The notes below the pieces were generated by a model. It had not been told where the DNA came from, searched no databases, and saw only the letters and a list, made by a program, of their open reading frames with translations. Positions 16,814 to 26,157 of a DNA stretch of 64,000 nt are shown here, piece by piece. The stretch's first letter is position 1. Every line of letters starts with the position of its first letter. The stretch is from assembly GCF_020193575.1 (NCBI RefSeq), contig NZ_JADYVD010000035.1, forward strand, positions 1 through 64,000, given 5' to 3'. The translations under genes were made by a program, and so were the position numbers. This stretch comes from Ensifer sp. IC4062 (lineage in GTDB: Bacteria; Pseudomonadota; Alphaproteobacteria; Rhizobiales; Rhizobiaceae).

Positions 16814-17626
16814 ATGACCGCACTTCCCTTTGCCCTCAATCATATGGCCGCACCCGGCCTGCCGCTTGACGCATTCTTCGCGCTCGCCAAGTCGCTCGGA
16901 ATATCCGCGGTCGAAATTCGCAACGATCTTTCCGGCAACGCGATCCTCGACGGCACCCGCCCGGATGCGGTGAAGACGCTTGCCGAAAAGCACGGACTGA
17001 CGATCATCTCGATCAACGCGCTGCAACGCTTCAACGAATGGAACGATGAGCGCGACGCGGAAGCACGCGCGCTCATCTCCTATGCGCGCGATTGCGGCAC
17101 CAAGGCCCTGGTGCTGGTGCCGGTCAATGACGGCAGCGGCCAGAAGGACGGCGAGCGTCAGGCAAACCTCAGGACCGCGCTGAAAGCATTGAAGCCATTG
17201 CTGGAATCGACGGGCGTTACCGGGCTCGTCGAACCGCTCGGCTTCGAGATCTGCTCGCTGCGCTCCAAGACCGAAGCCGTCGAGGCGATCCGGGAGGTCG
17301 GCGGAGAAGCGACATTCCGTCTCGTCCACGATACCTTCCACCATCATCTCGCCGGCGAAGACGCCTTTTTCCCCGATATGACCGGGCTCGTGCATATTTC
17401 CGGTGTTAGCGACAAAGCAGTTACGGTCGCCGACATGCGCGATCCACACCGCGTTCTGGTCGATGCGGAGGACCGGCTGGACAATCCCGGTCAGATCCGC
17501 CGTCTTGCCGATCAGGGCTACAAGGGCCCGTTTTCCTTCGAGCCGTTCGCACCATCGGTCCACGAACTTACCGATCCAGCGGAGGCCCTTCGGGAAAGCA
17601 TGGCTTATCTGCAAGCCAAGGCATGA
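16814..17626 (+). CDS. iolI: IolI-like inosose isomerase / xylose isomerase-like TIM barrel protein
   Basis: A 270-residue sugar-isomerase-like TIM barrel. Candidate metal ligands appear in VEPLGFEIC (Glu), RLVHDTFHHHL (Asp/His), VHISGV and FSFEPF (Glu), in the order seen in IolI, which interconverts inosose isomers. ATG at 16814 is preceded by GGAGGATCC; the frame also extends to an ATG at 16760. The next genes form an inositol-type ABC transporter with a GGAA-N6-TTCC site, which supports a role in inositol use. Other members of this barrel family act on ketoses, so the name is moderately secure. Confidence 0.68.
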   Translation: MTALPFALNHMAAPGLPLDAFFALAKSLGISAVEIRNDLSGNAILDGTRPDAVKTLAEKHGLTIISINALQRFNEWNDERDAEARALISYARDCGTKALVLVPVNDGSGQKDGERQANLRTALKALKPLLESTGVTGLVEPLGFEICSLRSKTEAVEAIREVGGEATFRLVHDTFHHHLAGEDAFFPDMTGLVHISGVSDKAVTVADMRDPHRVLVDAEDRLDNPGQIRRLADQGYKGPFSFEPFAPSVHELTDPAEALRESMAYLQAKA

Positions 17627-17699
17627 TCATCCACTCGCAGGAAAACACCGAAAATGGCCCGGGCGCGGCAAGACAGACTTGACGGCGTCCGGATAAAAT

Positions 17700-17713
17700 G
17701 GAATACATATTCC
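17700..17713. promoter_or_regulatory. Candidate IolR operator GGAA-N6-TTCC upstream of ibpA
   Basis: GGAATACATATTCC at 17700-17713 is a perfect dyad of the GGAA-N6-TTCC form described for the inositol repressor IolR in S. meliloti and for the inositol regulon of Caulobacter. It lies 150 nt upstream of the ibpA start in a 236-nt gap. IolR itself is not in the window. Confidence 0.55.
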
Positions 17714-17862
17714 GTAACGGCAATTTGCTGGTTCGTTTATTCCGTTTTGACCGGACGCGCAGCGGGAGTGCGGTTTCCGGTTTTCGAATGGGTGCGATCC
17801 ATGAAGGTCGCGCTTCCGGCAGGAGAAGGTGTCGCCGGGCACCGAATGTGGAGGAGAGAGAA

Positions 17863-18792
17863 ATGAAGAAATTTGTGCTGAGCGCTGCAATGGCCGTCAT
17901 GATGTCGACTGCTGCGCATGCAGAGACCATCGGCGTGTCGATGGCGCTGTTCGACGACAACTTCCTGACGGTTCTGCGCAACGGCATGTCCGATTACGCC
18001 AAGACGCTCAATGGCGTCGAACTGCAGATCGAGGACGCTCAGAACGACGTCGCGAAACAGCAGAGCCAGATCCAGAACTTTATCGCTGCCGGCGTCGATG
18101 CCATCATCGTCAACCCGGTCGACACCGATGCGACCGCAGCCATGTCGAAGATCGCTGCGGACGCAGGCATTCCGCTCGTTTACGTCAACCGCGAGCCCGT
18201 GAATGTCGACAGCCTTCCGGACAAACAGGCCTTCGTCGCCTCGAACGAGCTGGAATCCGGCACGCTGGAAACGCAGGAGATCTGCAAGATGCTCGGCGGC
18301 AAGGGCAAGGCCGTCGTCATGATGGGCGAACTCTCCAACCAGGCTGCCCGCATGCGCACGAAGGACGTGCATGACGTGCTTGCAACCGAACAGTGCAAGG
18401 GCATCGAGATCGTCGAAGAGCAGACGGCAAACTGGTCGCGCACCCAGGGCGCCGACCTCGTAACCAACTGGCTCTCCGCCGGCGTCGAGTTCGATGCCGT
18501 CATTTCGAACAACGACGAAATGGCAATCGGCGCCATCCAGGCGCTGAAGGCTGCCGGCCGTTCGATGGACTCGGTCGTCATCGGTGGCGTCGATGCCACC
18601 CAGGATGCGCTCGCCGCCATGGCGGCCGGCGACCTCGACGTGACCGTATTCCAGAACGCCGCCGGCCAAGGCCAGGGCTCTGTCGACGCCGCGCTCAAGC
18701 TCGCTAGGGGCGAGCCGGTCGAAAAGAAGGTCTATATCCCCTTCGAACTCGTCACCAAGGAAAACCTGGACAAATACCAGGCGAAGAACTGA
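17863..18792 (+). CDS. ibpA: Inositol-type ABC transporter periplasmic binding protein
   Basis: A 309-residue periplasmic binding protein with a clear signal peptide (MKKFVLSAAMAVMMSTAAHA, cleavage before ETIGVS). The mature part is the type I (ribose-like) fold with AAGVDAIIVNPVDTDATAAM and DAVISNNDEMAIGAIQALK. The start follows GGAGGAGAGAGAA. It is first of a three-gene binding protein-ATPase-permease cluster and stands behind a GGAA-N6-TTCC site. The sequence resembles the rhizobial and Caulobacter inositol-binding proteins, though ribose or another sugar cannot be excluded without ligand data. Confidence 0.75.
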   Translation: MKKFVLSAAMAVMMSTAAHAETIGVSMALFDDNFLTVLRNGMSDYAKTLNGVELQIEDAQNDVAKQQSQIQNFIAAGVDAIIVNPVDTDATAAMSKIAADAGIPLVYVNREPVNVDSLPDKQAFVASNELESGTLETQEICKMLGGKGKAVVMMGELSNQAARMRTKDVHDVLATEQCKGIEIVEEQTANWSRTQGADLVTNWLSAGVEFDAVISNNDEMAIGAIQALKAAGRSMDSVVIGGVDATQDALAAMAAGDLDVTVFQNAAGQGQGSVDAALKLARGEPVEKKVYIPFELVTKENLDKYQAKN

Positions 18793-18806
18793 TCGTTCGC
18801 TTGGGG

Positions 18807-18824
18807 GCGCGGCGAGAGCCGCGC
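18807..18824 (+). terminator. Intercistronic stem-loop between ibpA and iatA
   Basis: GCGCGGC-GAGA-GCCGCGC forms a perfect 7-bp stem with a GNRA-type loop 15 nt after the ibpA stop, without a T-run. Such hairpins after binding-protein genes usually stabilise the upstream mRNA so that the binding protein is made in excess over membrane components. It is more likely an mRNA stability element than a full terminator. Confidence 0.5.
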
Positions 18825-18933
18825 TCTCTCCTGAAACCAGTCCCCGCACGAAGCCCTGACGGTTGGGCTCAATGAGAAGGCGTATTTGCCCGCCGCGGGA
18901 CTTTTTCGGCCAGAGCCGGAAACTGGGGAGGCT

Positions 18934-20481
18934 ATGAGAATGACGCTCAGTCCCACAACCATGGCAGCCGTGCGTGCGAGTGGCGCCATACCGAATGCCG
19001 AATTTCTTCTTTCCGCGGAGGGCATCCGCAAGGAATTTCCGGGCGTGGTAGCGCTCGATGACGTCGAGTTCAAGCTGAAGCGCGGCACCGTGCATGCGCT
19101 CATGGGCGAGAACGGCGCCGGTAAATCCACCCTGATGAAGATACTTGCCGGCATCTACCAGCCGGACCAGGGCGAGGTGAGGCTCAAGGGCATCGACATC
19201 CGCTTGAAATCACCGCTCGACGCGCTCGAAAATGGCATCGCCATGATCCATCAGGAACTGAATCTGATGCCATTCATGACGGTCGCGGAAAACATCTGGA
19301 TCCGCCGCGAACCGAAGAACCGGTTCGGCTTCGTCGATCACGGCGAAATGCGCCGCATGACCGCCAAGCTGTTCGAGCGGCTGAAGATCAACCTCGACCC
19401 CGAGATCGAAGTCCGTCACCTCTCCGTCGCCAACCGTCAGATGGTCGAAATCGCCAAGGCGGTTTCCTACGAATCCGACGTGCTGATCATGGACGAGCCG
19501 ACATCGGCGCTGACCGAGCGCGAGGTTGCGCACCTCTTCGAGATCATCCGCGACCTCAGATCGCAAGGCATCGGCATCGTCTACATCACCCACAAGATGA
19601 ACGAGCTCTTCGAGATCGCCGACGAATTCTCCGTGTTTCGCGACGGCAAATATATCGGCACGCACGCTTCCAGCAACGTTACCCGTGACGACATCATCCG
19701 CATGATGGTCGGCCGCGAGATCACCCAGATGTTCCCGAAGGAGGAAGTGCCGATTGGCGACGTCGTGCTGTCGGTCAAGGACCTCACCCTTGATGGCGTG
19801 TTCCGCGAGGTGTCCTTCGATGTGCGCGCCGGGGAAATCCTCGGCGTCGCCGGACTCGTCGGCTCCGGCCGCTCGAACGTCGCCGAGACCCTCTTCGGTG
19901 TCACGCCGGCGAGTTCCGGCACGATCGTCATCGACGGCAAAGAAGTCGTCATTGACAGCCCGAACACGGCGATCCGCCATCGCATGGCGTTCCTGACGGA
20001 GGACCGCAAGGACACCGGCTGTCTGCTCATCCTCGACATTCTCGAGAACATGCAGATCGCGGTGCTACAGGACAGGTTCGTCAAGCGCGGCTTCGTCAGT
20101 GAGAAGGCGATCACTGCCGCCTGCGAGGAGATGAGCCGGAAACTGCGCGTCAAGACGCCGAACCTGCAGGAGCGCATCGAAAACCTGTCGGGCGGCAATC
20201 AGCAGAAGGTGCTGATCGGCCGCTGGCTCCTTACCAATCCACGCATTCTCATCCTTGATGAGCCGACACGCGGCATCGATGTCGGCGCCAAGGCGGAAAT
20301 CCATCGCCTTGTCACCGAACTCGCCCGCAATGGCGTCGCCGTCATCATGATCTCTTCGGAAATGCCCGAAGTGCTCGGCATGAGCGACCGGATCATGGTG
20401 ATGCATGAAGGCCGCGTCACCGGCTTCCTCGACCGAGCCGAAGCGACCCAGATCAAGGTCATGGAACTTGCCGCGCGTTGA
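18934..20481 (+). CDS. iatA: Inositol-type ABC transporter ATP-binding protein (RbsA-like)
   Basis: A 515-residue double ATPase of the ribose-type transporters. The first domain has Walker [10 protein letters not shown] and Walker [12 protein letters not shown]. The second has a degenerate Walker A (GLVGSGRSN) and an LSGGNQQK signature with [15 protein letters not shown] at 18934 follows GGGGAGG; an upstream extension to 18886 has no such signal. It sits 141 nt after ibpA and 32 nt before the permease gene, and it powers the cognate uptake system at the inner membrane. Confidence 0.85.
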   Translation: MRMTLSPTTMAAVRASGAIPNAEFLLSAEGIRKEFPGVVALDDVEFKLKRGTVHALMGENGAGKSTLMKILAGIYQPDQGEVRLKGIDIRLKSPLDALENGIAMIHQELNLMPFMTVAENIWIRREPKNRFGFVDHGEMRRMTAKLFERLKINLDPEIEVRHLSVANRQMVEIAKAVSYESDVLIMDEPTSALTEREVAHLFEIIRDLRSQGIGIVYITHKMNELFEIADEFSVFRDGKYIGTHASSNVTRDDIIRMMVGREITQMFPKEEVPIGDVVLSVKDLTLDGVFREVSFDVRAGEILGVAGLVGSGRSNVAETLFGVTPASSGTIVIDGKEVVIDSPNTAIRHRMAFLTEDRKDTGCLLILDILENMQIAVLQDRFVKRGFVSEKAITAACEEMSRKLRVKTPNLQERIENLSGGNQQKVLIGRWLLTNPRILILDEPTRGIDVGAKAEIHRLVTELARNGVAVIMISSEMPEVLGMSDRIMVMHEGRVTGFLDRAEATQIKVMELAAR

Positions 20482-20513
20482 ACGCGCGATGCCGACTGCA
20501 GGGAGGACAGAAA

Positions 20514-21539
20514 ATGGATACCAATGTCGCCGCACATGGCACGAGCACTACCCTTGTGGGGTCAAGGCGGCGTATGCCGCCCGAATTCAACATCTTCCTG
20601 GTGTTGCTCGGGATTGCCCTTGTCTACGAAATTCTCGGCTGGATGTTCGTCGGCCAAAGCTTCCTGATGAACTCCCAGCGGCTGACGATCATGATCCTGC
20701 AGGTCTCGGTGATCGGCATCATCGCCGTCGGCGTGACGCAGGTGATCATCACGGGGGGCATCGACCTTTCATCGGGATCGGTCGTCGGCATGACGGCGAT
20801 GATCTCGGCGAGTGTCGCGCAAGCATCCACCTGGCCGCGCGCGCTTTATCCATCGCTCACCGACCTTCCGGCAATCGTGCCGATCGGACTTGGCGTCGGC
20901 ATCGGTCTCGTCGCCGGCTATATCAACGGGCAACTGATCGCCAAGACCAAGATCCCGCCATTTATCGCCACCCTCGGCATGATGGTCTCGGCGCGCGGCG
21001 TCTCCAAGTGGTACACCAAGGGCCAGCCGGTCTCCGGTCTCACCGACCAGTTCAACTTCATCGGCACGGGCATCTGGCCGGTTATCGTCTTCCTCGTCGT
21101 CGCGCTGATCTTCCACATCGCGCTGCGCTACACCCGCTACGGCAAGTTCACCTATGCGATCGGCGCCAATGTGCAGGCCGCGCGCGTATCCGGCATCAAT
21201 GTCGAGGCGCATCTGATAAAGGTCTATGCCATTGCCGGCATGCTGGCAGGCCTGGCAGGCGTTGTCACCGCAGCACGTGCCCAGACCGCACAGGCCGGCA
21301 TGGGCGTCATGTATGAACTCGACGCGATTGCAGCGACCGTCATCGGCGGCACGTCGTTGACCGGCGGTGTCGGCCGCATCACCGGAACCGTCATCGGCAC
21401 GGTGATCCTCGGCGTCATGACCTCCGGCTTCACGTTCCTGAGGGTCGATGCCTACTATCAGGAGATCGTCAAAGGGGTGATCATCGTCGCTGCCGTCGTT
21501 GTCGACGTCTATCGCCAGAAGGGCAGAAAGAAGACCTAA
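20514..21539 (+). CDS. iatP: Inositol-type ABC transporter permease (RbsC-like)
   Basis: A 341-residue permease of the AraH/RbsC family with about 8-10 hydrophobic segments. Family motifs are [54 protein letters not shown] and [22 protein letters not shown]. The start follows GGGAGGAC. It is the last gene before a strong terminator, giving the unit ibpA-iatA-iatP. Confidence 0.85.
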   Translation: MDTNVAAHGTSTTLVGSRRRMPPEFNIFLVLLGIALVYEILGWMFVGQSFLMNSQRLTIMILQVSVIGIIAVGVTQVIITGGIDLSSGSVVGMTAMISASVAQASTWPRALYPSLTDLPAIVPIGLGVGIGLVAGYINGQLIAKTKIPPFIATLGMMVSARGVSKWYTKGQPVSGLTDQFNFIGTGIWPVIVFLVVALIFHIALRYTRYGKFTYAIGANVQAARVSGINVEAHLIKVYAIAGMLAGLAGVVTAARAQTAQAGMGVMYELDAIAATVIGGTSLTGGVGRITGTVIGTVILGVMTSGFTFLRVDAYYQEIVKGVIIVAAVVVDVYRQKGRKKT

Positions 21540-21579
21540 GCTTAAGAAAAGAAGACTTGTCCTCCCAGTGAAGTGACTG

Positions 21580-21612
21580 GCCGGAATGGCGCAAGCCGTT
21601 CCGGCTTTTTTT
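21580..21612 (+). terminator. Rho-independent terminator after iatP
   Basis: GCCGGAATGGC-GCAA-GCCGTTCCGGC forms an 11-bp stem with one T-G mismatch, followed by seven T residues. It lies 40 nt after the permease stop and closes the inositol-type transporter operon. Confidence 0.9.
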
Positions 21613-22224
21613 ACTTGTACTGCCAAAACTGCGCGATTATTCGTCCGCCGACATATGTTTGTCCTGCAAGGCAGCCCCGTAGGCTCCGCTCTGGCAAAGA
21701 CGCCGTCGATACACTATATCGCCGACGTCAAAACCATCGGAGACTTATCATGTTGTCGCAGCGCAAGCTTGCGAGCCAGCTCCAGCCGCGTTTCGTTCTT
21801 CAGCTTTGGAACGCCATGCTTCGGGTTCAAACCCGCGAAACAGCTTCCCTCTTCGGCCCCCGTAGCCGGTAGCGCCTAGCGCCCGGTTGCGTCCTTCGAA
21901 CTGTCCGCCTATGCGAGTCTTGCTAGCCCAGGCGGAGTGGCACCCACTGCGGCGCGCTACGCTCGGTGCTGGCGGCCTTGAAGAACAGCGTTGTGCGAGC
22001 GCTTAATTACGCAGTAACAATTATCATATAATTCTGCTCGTTATACGAGAACGTTGCCAAGTCTATTCCCTGAAGTGGAAGACTTGATGCATGATGCGGA
22101 CGTTTCGCGCCGGGTCGGTCCGGAATTTTTTCATGACTTATTACTCGCTTGCGGCCTCTTCTGGAGGTTCCGTGAAGTCCATGACGCGTCCCAGCGTAGC
22201 AAGGTTTTCCGTGGGAGAGATTGC
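21613..22224. other. Long intergenic region upstream of the chemoreceptor; no gene seen
   Basis: About 610 nt separate the terminator from the chemoreceptor start. No open frame has a credible start or recognisable domain, and the frame joined to the chemoreceptor from 22054 lacks a ribosome-binding site. The AT-rich stretch ACGCAGTAACAATTATCATATAATTCTG (first part around 22011) may contain the chemoreceptor promoter. Confidence 0.4.
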
Positions 22225-24030
22225 ATGAAACTATCTATTGCGCGCGGTTTGGCGGTTTTCGGGGCGATTGTCACCGCCGGTTTGATAATTTCCATTGGGA
22301 TCAAGACATACGCCTTCGACAAGCTGAGAGTAAACGGTCCGGTCTATACGCAGGTAATCTACGGAAAGGACCTGATCGCCGACATCCTGCCGCCGCCGTT
22401 GTACACGGTGGAGTCGTACATGCTCGCGATGGAGGCCGTATCCAATCCCGAACTCGCCAAAGGCAACCTCGACAAGATCGGAACCCTGAAACAGGCCTAT
22501 GACGACCGGCGCTCCTACTGGAAAGCGTCGGGCGCTCCCGAAACGCTTAAGGCAAAGCTGGAAAACGACGTTATCGGCAGAGCCGATGCCTATTGGGCAG
22601 CGATGGAAGAAAAGTTCCTCGCTCCGTACCGAGATGGCAATCCGGCTTCCGCGGCGCAGGCGATGGACGAGTTGAAGGCAAGCTTTCACCACCATGAGGT
22701 CGCGGTCAATGAATTGGTCGCGATGGCGGACAGATTCCTGAAGCAGCAGGAAGCAGGTGCGGCTTCGGACACGGCAAGTCTTTCCTGGGCCGCCACCCTG
22801 AGTTCGGCGATGTCCGTCCTCCTGCTGCTCTCCGGCCTTTGGTTCTTCCGCCATCGCGCGGTGAAACCTCTGGCCACCATGTCTGCCTATATGCAGACGC
22901 TGGCCGCTGGCGACTACGACCACGAGGTTCCGTATGCCGAGCGTCCGGACGAGATCGGCATGGTGGCAAGGTCCGTCGCCGTGTTTCGGCAAGCGGCGAT
23001 CGAGCGCCGCAATGCGCGAGAGCGGACGGACGAGGAGCGCCGCTTGCGGGACGAACACGAGGCAGCCGACGCACGAAGGAAAGCGATCGAGGAAAGTGAC
23101 CGGCTGCAAGTCATTGAACATCTGACCCGCGCACTGGCACGCTTGTCTGCCGGGGATCTCTCCGTCCGCATCGCAGATAGCTTCTCCAAGGAGTACGAGG
23201 AGTTGAGAGCTGAGTTCAACACGAGCGTAGAACGGCTCGCTGCAACGATCTCCGGTGTTCTCAACGCGACCGCCAGGCTAAGCACGAGCTCGTCGGAGAT
23301 TGCCGGAGCGACTGACGATCTGGCCAAACGGACCGAGCAGCAGGCGGCCTCGCTCGAACAGACCGCCTCCGCCTTCAACGAGATCACGGCGACGGCACAC
23401 AATTCCTCGGAGCGTGCGCGCGAGGCAAGCCTGGTAATGGTGGCGGCAAAAGACAGCGCCGAGAAGTCCGCAATGGTCGTGCGCGACGCGGTGGCCGCCA
23501 TGGAGCGCATCGCGCGATCCTCCGGGCAGATCCAGCAGATCATCAACGTCATCGACCAGATTGCTTTCCAGACCAATCTTCTGGCACTCAATGCGGGCGT
23601 CGAGGCTGCGCGTGCGGGCGAAGCCGGCAAAGGCTTTGCCGTCGTTGCCCAGGAGGTGCGGGAACTGGCCGGTCGCTCGGCCAGTGCCGCCAAGGAGATC
23701 AAAATGCTGATCGAGGCGTCGACGCGGGAAGTCGCCGGTGGCGTGGAGCTTGTCAACCAGACCGGTGAGGCGTTGATCGGGATCGAGGGGCATGTACAGC
23801 AGGTGACCGACCTGATCGGCGCGATCGTGACTGCCGCGACTGAGCAGTCCACTGCATTGTCCGAGATCGATGCGGCGCTTCATAGAATGGACGAAGTGAC
23901 GCAACGAAATGCGGCGATGGTCGAAGAGACCAATGCGGCCTGCCGGGAACTGAGCGACGAAGTGGCCGACCTCAACCGCATGGCGGGCCGCTTTCAGGTG
24001 CTCGGCCTCGCAAGCAGGCTGGCGGCTTAA
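22225..24030 (+). CDS. Methyl-accepting chemotaxis protein
   Basis: A 601-residue transmembrane chemoreceptor. TM1 is about residues 8-30, the periplasmic helical sensor about 31-188 and TM2 about 190-208. HAMP domains follow (about 210-265 and again near 295-350), then the cytoplasmic signalling hairpin containing [28 protein letters not shown] and [18 protein letters not shown]. No C-terminal CheR-tethering pentapeptide is visible; the end is [21 protein letters not shown] precedes the ATG at 22225. The ligand is unknown. Location after an inositol-type transporter makes a sugar or polyol attractant possible but unproven. Confidence 0.9.
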   Translation: MKLSIARGLAVFGAIVTAGLIISIGIKTYAFDKLRVNGPVYTQVIYGKDLIADILPPPLYTVESYMLAMEAVSNPELAKGNLDKIGTLKQAYDDRRSYWKASGAPETLKAKLENDVIGRADAYWAAMEEKFLAPYRDGNPASAAQAMDELKASFHHHEVAVNELVAMADRFLKQQEAGAASDTASLSWAATLSSAMSVLLLLSGLWFFRHRAVKPLATMSAYMQTLAAGDYDHEVPYAERPDEIGMVARSVAVFRQAAIERRNARERTDEERRLRDEHEAADARRKAIEESDRLQVIEHLTRALARLSAGDLSVRIADSFSKEYEELRAEFNTSVERLAATISGVLNATARLSTSSSEIAGATDDLAKRTEQQAASLEQTASAFNEITATAHNSSERAREASLVMVAAKDSAEKSAMVVRDAVAAMERIARSSGQIQQIINVIDQIAFQTNLLALNAGVEAARAGEAGKGFAVVAQEVRELAGRSASAAKEIKMLIEASTREVAGGVELVNQTGEALIGIEGHVQQVTDLIGAIVTAATEQSTALSEIDAALHRMDEVTQRNAAMVEETNAACRELSDEVADLNRMAGRFQVLGLASRLAA

Positions 24031-24298
24031 GGTCGAGAAGAGGCGCTGGGAAGGCCCCCTCCCTACAGGCGGAGGGGCTTCGCGCGTCGCACCCGCCGCT
24101 TTCAAGCCTCGGCACTTACGTGCCGGGATGCCACAGCGACGGCTTAAGCGCCCTTCTTGCCTGTACGCTTAGGTCCGCTGTAGGCGCCTGCTGCCCCCGG
24201 CGACATCTGATCGTCGCAGATCGGTTAAGAATGATCGCGGCCCCTTGTAGACTCGCGCGGGTCTCGGGATTGAGATCGTCGGGAGTCATGCGACTTCC

Positions 24299-24757
24299 TT
24301 AAACAGCCAGCCTCATCTCGCCCGCGCGTTTAAAGCCCAGCTTTTCGTACATCGGCGCTCCTGCATCGGACGCATGAAGGACGATACTATTGCAGCCGAT
24401 TTCTTTGAGATGGCCGATCGACCGCTGGGTGAGCGCCTTTCCAACACCTTTCCCGCGTTGGCTAGTTTCTGTGTAGACGGACCAGATATACCCCATGAGG
24501 CGACGCTCCGGTCTGATGACCTCGGGATATGGTGACCGCAGCAGACAACACATCGCCGATCCGGCGATCTCGCCATCAATGACAGCGAGAAACCCGCCAT
24601 GATGTCCGGCGGCCCTCGTCTCCTCTATGAACGCGATCACCCTTTGTGCCGCGTCATCAACATAGTCCTCCTGTGGCGTGCCGTAGCTGTCCCAGATCGC
24701 GAGATAGTGCGCAACGAGGATGGGATCGTCAGCAGGGCCGGCCGCGATGATATTCAT
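24299..24757 (-). CDS. GNAT-family N-acetyltransferase
   Basis: A 152-residue acetyltransferase. The acetyl-CoA binding motif A is visible as YTETSQRGKGVGKALTQRSIGH (Q/R-x-x-G-x-G/A type). It is followed by IVLHASDAGAPMYEKLGFKRAGEMRL, the typical motif B ending. The substrate is unknown. It stands alone, convergent with the chemoreceptor gene and downstream of the LacI gene on the same strand by about 100 nt. Confidence 0.85.
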   Translation of the reverse strand: MNIIAAGPADDPILVAHYLAIWDSYGTPQEDYVDDAAQRVIAFIEETRAAGHHGGFLAVIDGEIAGSAMCCLLRSPYPEVIRPERRLMGYIWSVYTETSQRGKGVGKALTQRSIGHLKEIGCNSIVLHASDAGAPMYEKLGFKRAGEMRLAV

Positions 24758-24858
24758 GTAAGAGAACCCTTTGAAAATGCGGGTGTCCCGGGCAGCCTAT
24801 CTTGCTTCGGCGCCTATAGACGCCGTTCTCGCGGAGTGCCTATCACGATATAGCAGCC

Positions 24859-25890
24859 CTATTTAACTATCCAGCGCCGTGATGGGACGGTCACCGAATT
24901 GCGGACCACCAGATCAGGCCTCAGGAGGATCTCGGTCTCGTCGGGGCGCCTGTCGGAAAGAAGGTCAAGCAGGAGTGCCATGGCCTGCTTTCCGATCAGC
25001 GTGCGCGGCTGGCGGATCGTGGTTAAGGCCGGCGTCATGAACGTCGCCTGCGGCACGTCGTCGAAGCCGGTCACCGAAAAATCAGCGGGTATGTCGTAGC
25101 CGCGCGTCTTAAGCCCGATCATCACACCGAGCGCCGTCTGGTCATTGACACACATGAAAGCGGTCGGCAGCGTGTCGCGCACGAAGAGCCGTTCGACGGC
25201 CGCTCTTCCACTCTCAAGCGTGCCGTCGCCCTCCTGGACGAGCCGCAACTCCGCCGGCACGCCGGCTGCGTCGAGCCCCGCGTCGTATCCGGCCCGTCGC
25301 CTCTTATACGCGAGCCGCGTGCGGGAATCGCCGATAAAGGCGATCTTGCGATGTCCTTCGGCGATCAGGAGATCGACCACCTTGCGAGCCCCCTCGATGT
25401 CGTCGATGCCGACATAGGGGATGCCGCCGTTGAAGACCGGCTCGAAGATGCCGACGCTTGGCGGCAATCGCGCTGTCATCGCCTCGTGGCCGAACGGCAG
25501 AATACCGGTGAAGAGGATGAGGCCCGCCGCCTGGTTAGAGTTGAGGAACTTCAGATATTCAAGCGCGCGCTGGGCGTCGTTCTGCGTGTGGCCGATCAGC
25601 ACGCCGTAACCATGCGACCGCGCCTCGTTTTCCAGGCCGACGAGAATGCTGGAAAAGTTGGGGTCGCCGATGTCAGGGGCAACGACCAGAATCATGTTCG
25701 ACCGGCCGAGCCTGAGGCTGCGCGCCATGGCATTGGTCGTATAGCCGGTAATGGCAATGGCCTGGTTGACCTTCAGTCGCGTGGACTTCGCAACTTTCTC
25801 CGGCGTGTGAATTGCCCGCGATACCGTCGCGATCGAAACTTCGGCGATCCTGGCGACGTCTTCGATGGTTGCGGGCGTGGATTCCGACAC
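24859..25890 (-). CDS. LacI-family repressor of the adjacent sugar ABC transporter
   Basis: A 343-residue LacI/GalR regulator. The N-terminal helix-turn-helix is TIEDVARIAEVSIATVSRAI (residues 8-27) with hinge ITGYTTNAMARSLRLGRSN. A ribose-binding-protein-like effector domain follows, with PYVGIDDIEGARKVVDLLI and FMCVNDQTALGVM. The start is GTG at 25890, only 23 nt from a RIME repeat, so its promoter must lie in or beyond that repeat. It is divergent from a transporter operon preceded by two palindromes of the LacI type. Confidence 0.9.
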   Translation of the reverse strand: MSESTPATIEDVARIAEVSIATVSRAIHTPEKVAKSTRLKVNQAIAITGYTTNAMARSLRLGRSNMILVVAPDIGDPNFSSILVGLENEARSHGYGVLIGHTQNDAQRALEYLKFLNSNQAAGLILFTGILPFGHEAMTARLPPSVGIFEPVFNGGIPYVGIDDIEGARKVVDLLIAEGHRKIAFIGDSRTRLAYKRRRAGYDAGLDAAGVPAELRLVQEGDGTLESGRAAVERLFVRDTLPTAFMCVNDQTALGVMIGLKTRGYDIPADFSVTGFDDVPQATFMTPALTTIRQPRTLIGKQAMALLLDLLSDRRPDETEILLRPDLVVRNSVTVPSRRWIVK

Positions 25891-25913
25891 TCTCGCTCTG
25901 CCTTGCGTCTCGT

Positions 25914-26016
25914 CTACTGCATGGTTCCTTAAATCGCATCCGACTTAAGGAACCATGCAGAGAGTCAAACTGCTACAGGACCTTTGCGTGTCTGATAAGG
26001 CGCGCGGCGCTGTAGG
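25914..26016 (+). repeat. RIME-type intergenic mosaic element, copy 1
   Basis: One of five related copies of about 105 bp in this window. It consists of two palindromes: CTGCATGGTTCCTTAAATCG paired with CGACTTAAGGAACCATGCAG, then a shorter dyad around CTACAGGAC and GCGGCGCTGTAG. This is the structure described for RIME1 in Rhizobium and Sinorhizobium. It lies between the LacI start and the operator sites of the divergent transporter operon. Confidence 0.85.
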
Positions 26017-26084
26017 CAGCAGGACACTACACGCACTTCCGGTCACGTCAAAGGCTGCGCCGCAAATTCCTGTGCAAGTCACGA

Positions 26085-26119
26085 TGTAAACCTTTACATG
26101 AGGTGTGTAAAGGTTTACA
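26085..26119. promoter_or_regulatory. Two LacI-type operators 21 bp apart
   Basis: TGTAAACCTTTACA (26085-26098) and TGTAAAGGTTTACA (26106-26119) are each dyads and are exact reverse complements of each other. Their centres are 21 bp apart, about two helical turns. They lie 39 nt upstream of the ATPase start. LacI-family proteins bind such TGTAAA...TTTACA palindromes, so the divergent LacI gene is the likely partner. Confidence 0.75.
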
Positions 26120-26157
26120 TACGCCAGAAAGCGGATGGGAGCCGCAAGGGGGAATCG

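Noticed and set aside
17737-19095. 452-codon minus-strand frame opposite ibpA
   Set aside because: Shadow of the well-supported ibpA and the start of iatA on the other strand; no domain, low-complexity His/Asp/Arg-rich product, no ribosome-binding site.
24040-24090. Terminator after the chemoreceptor gene
   Set aside because: GCCCCCTCC and GGAGGGGC can pair but there is no T-run and the spacing is loose; evidence too weak to list.
25914-26016. Small regulatory RNA gene
   Set aside because: The same fold occurs in five intergenic places and matches the RIME layout, so a repeat explains it; no separate promoter-terminator pair was seen.
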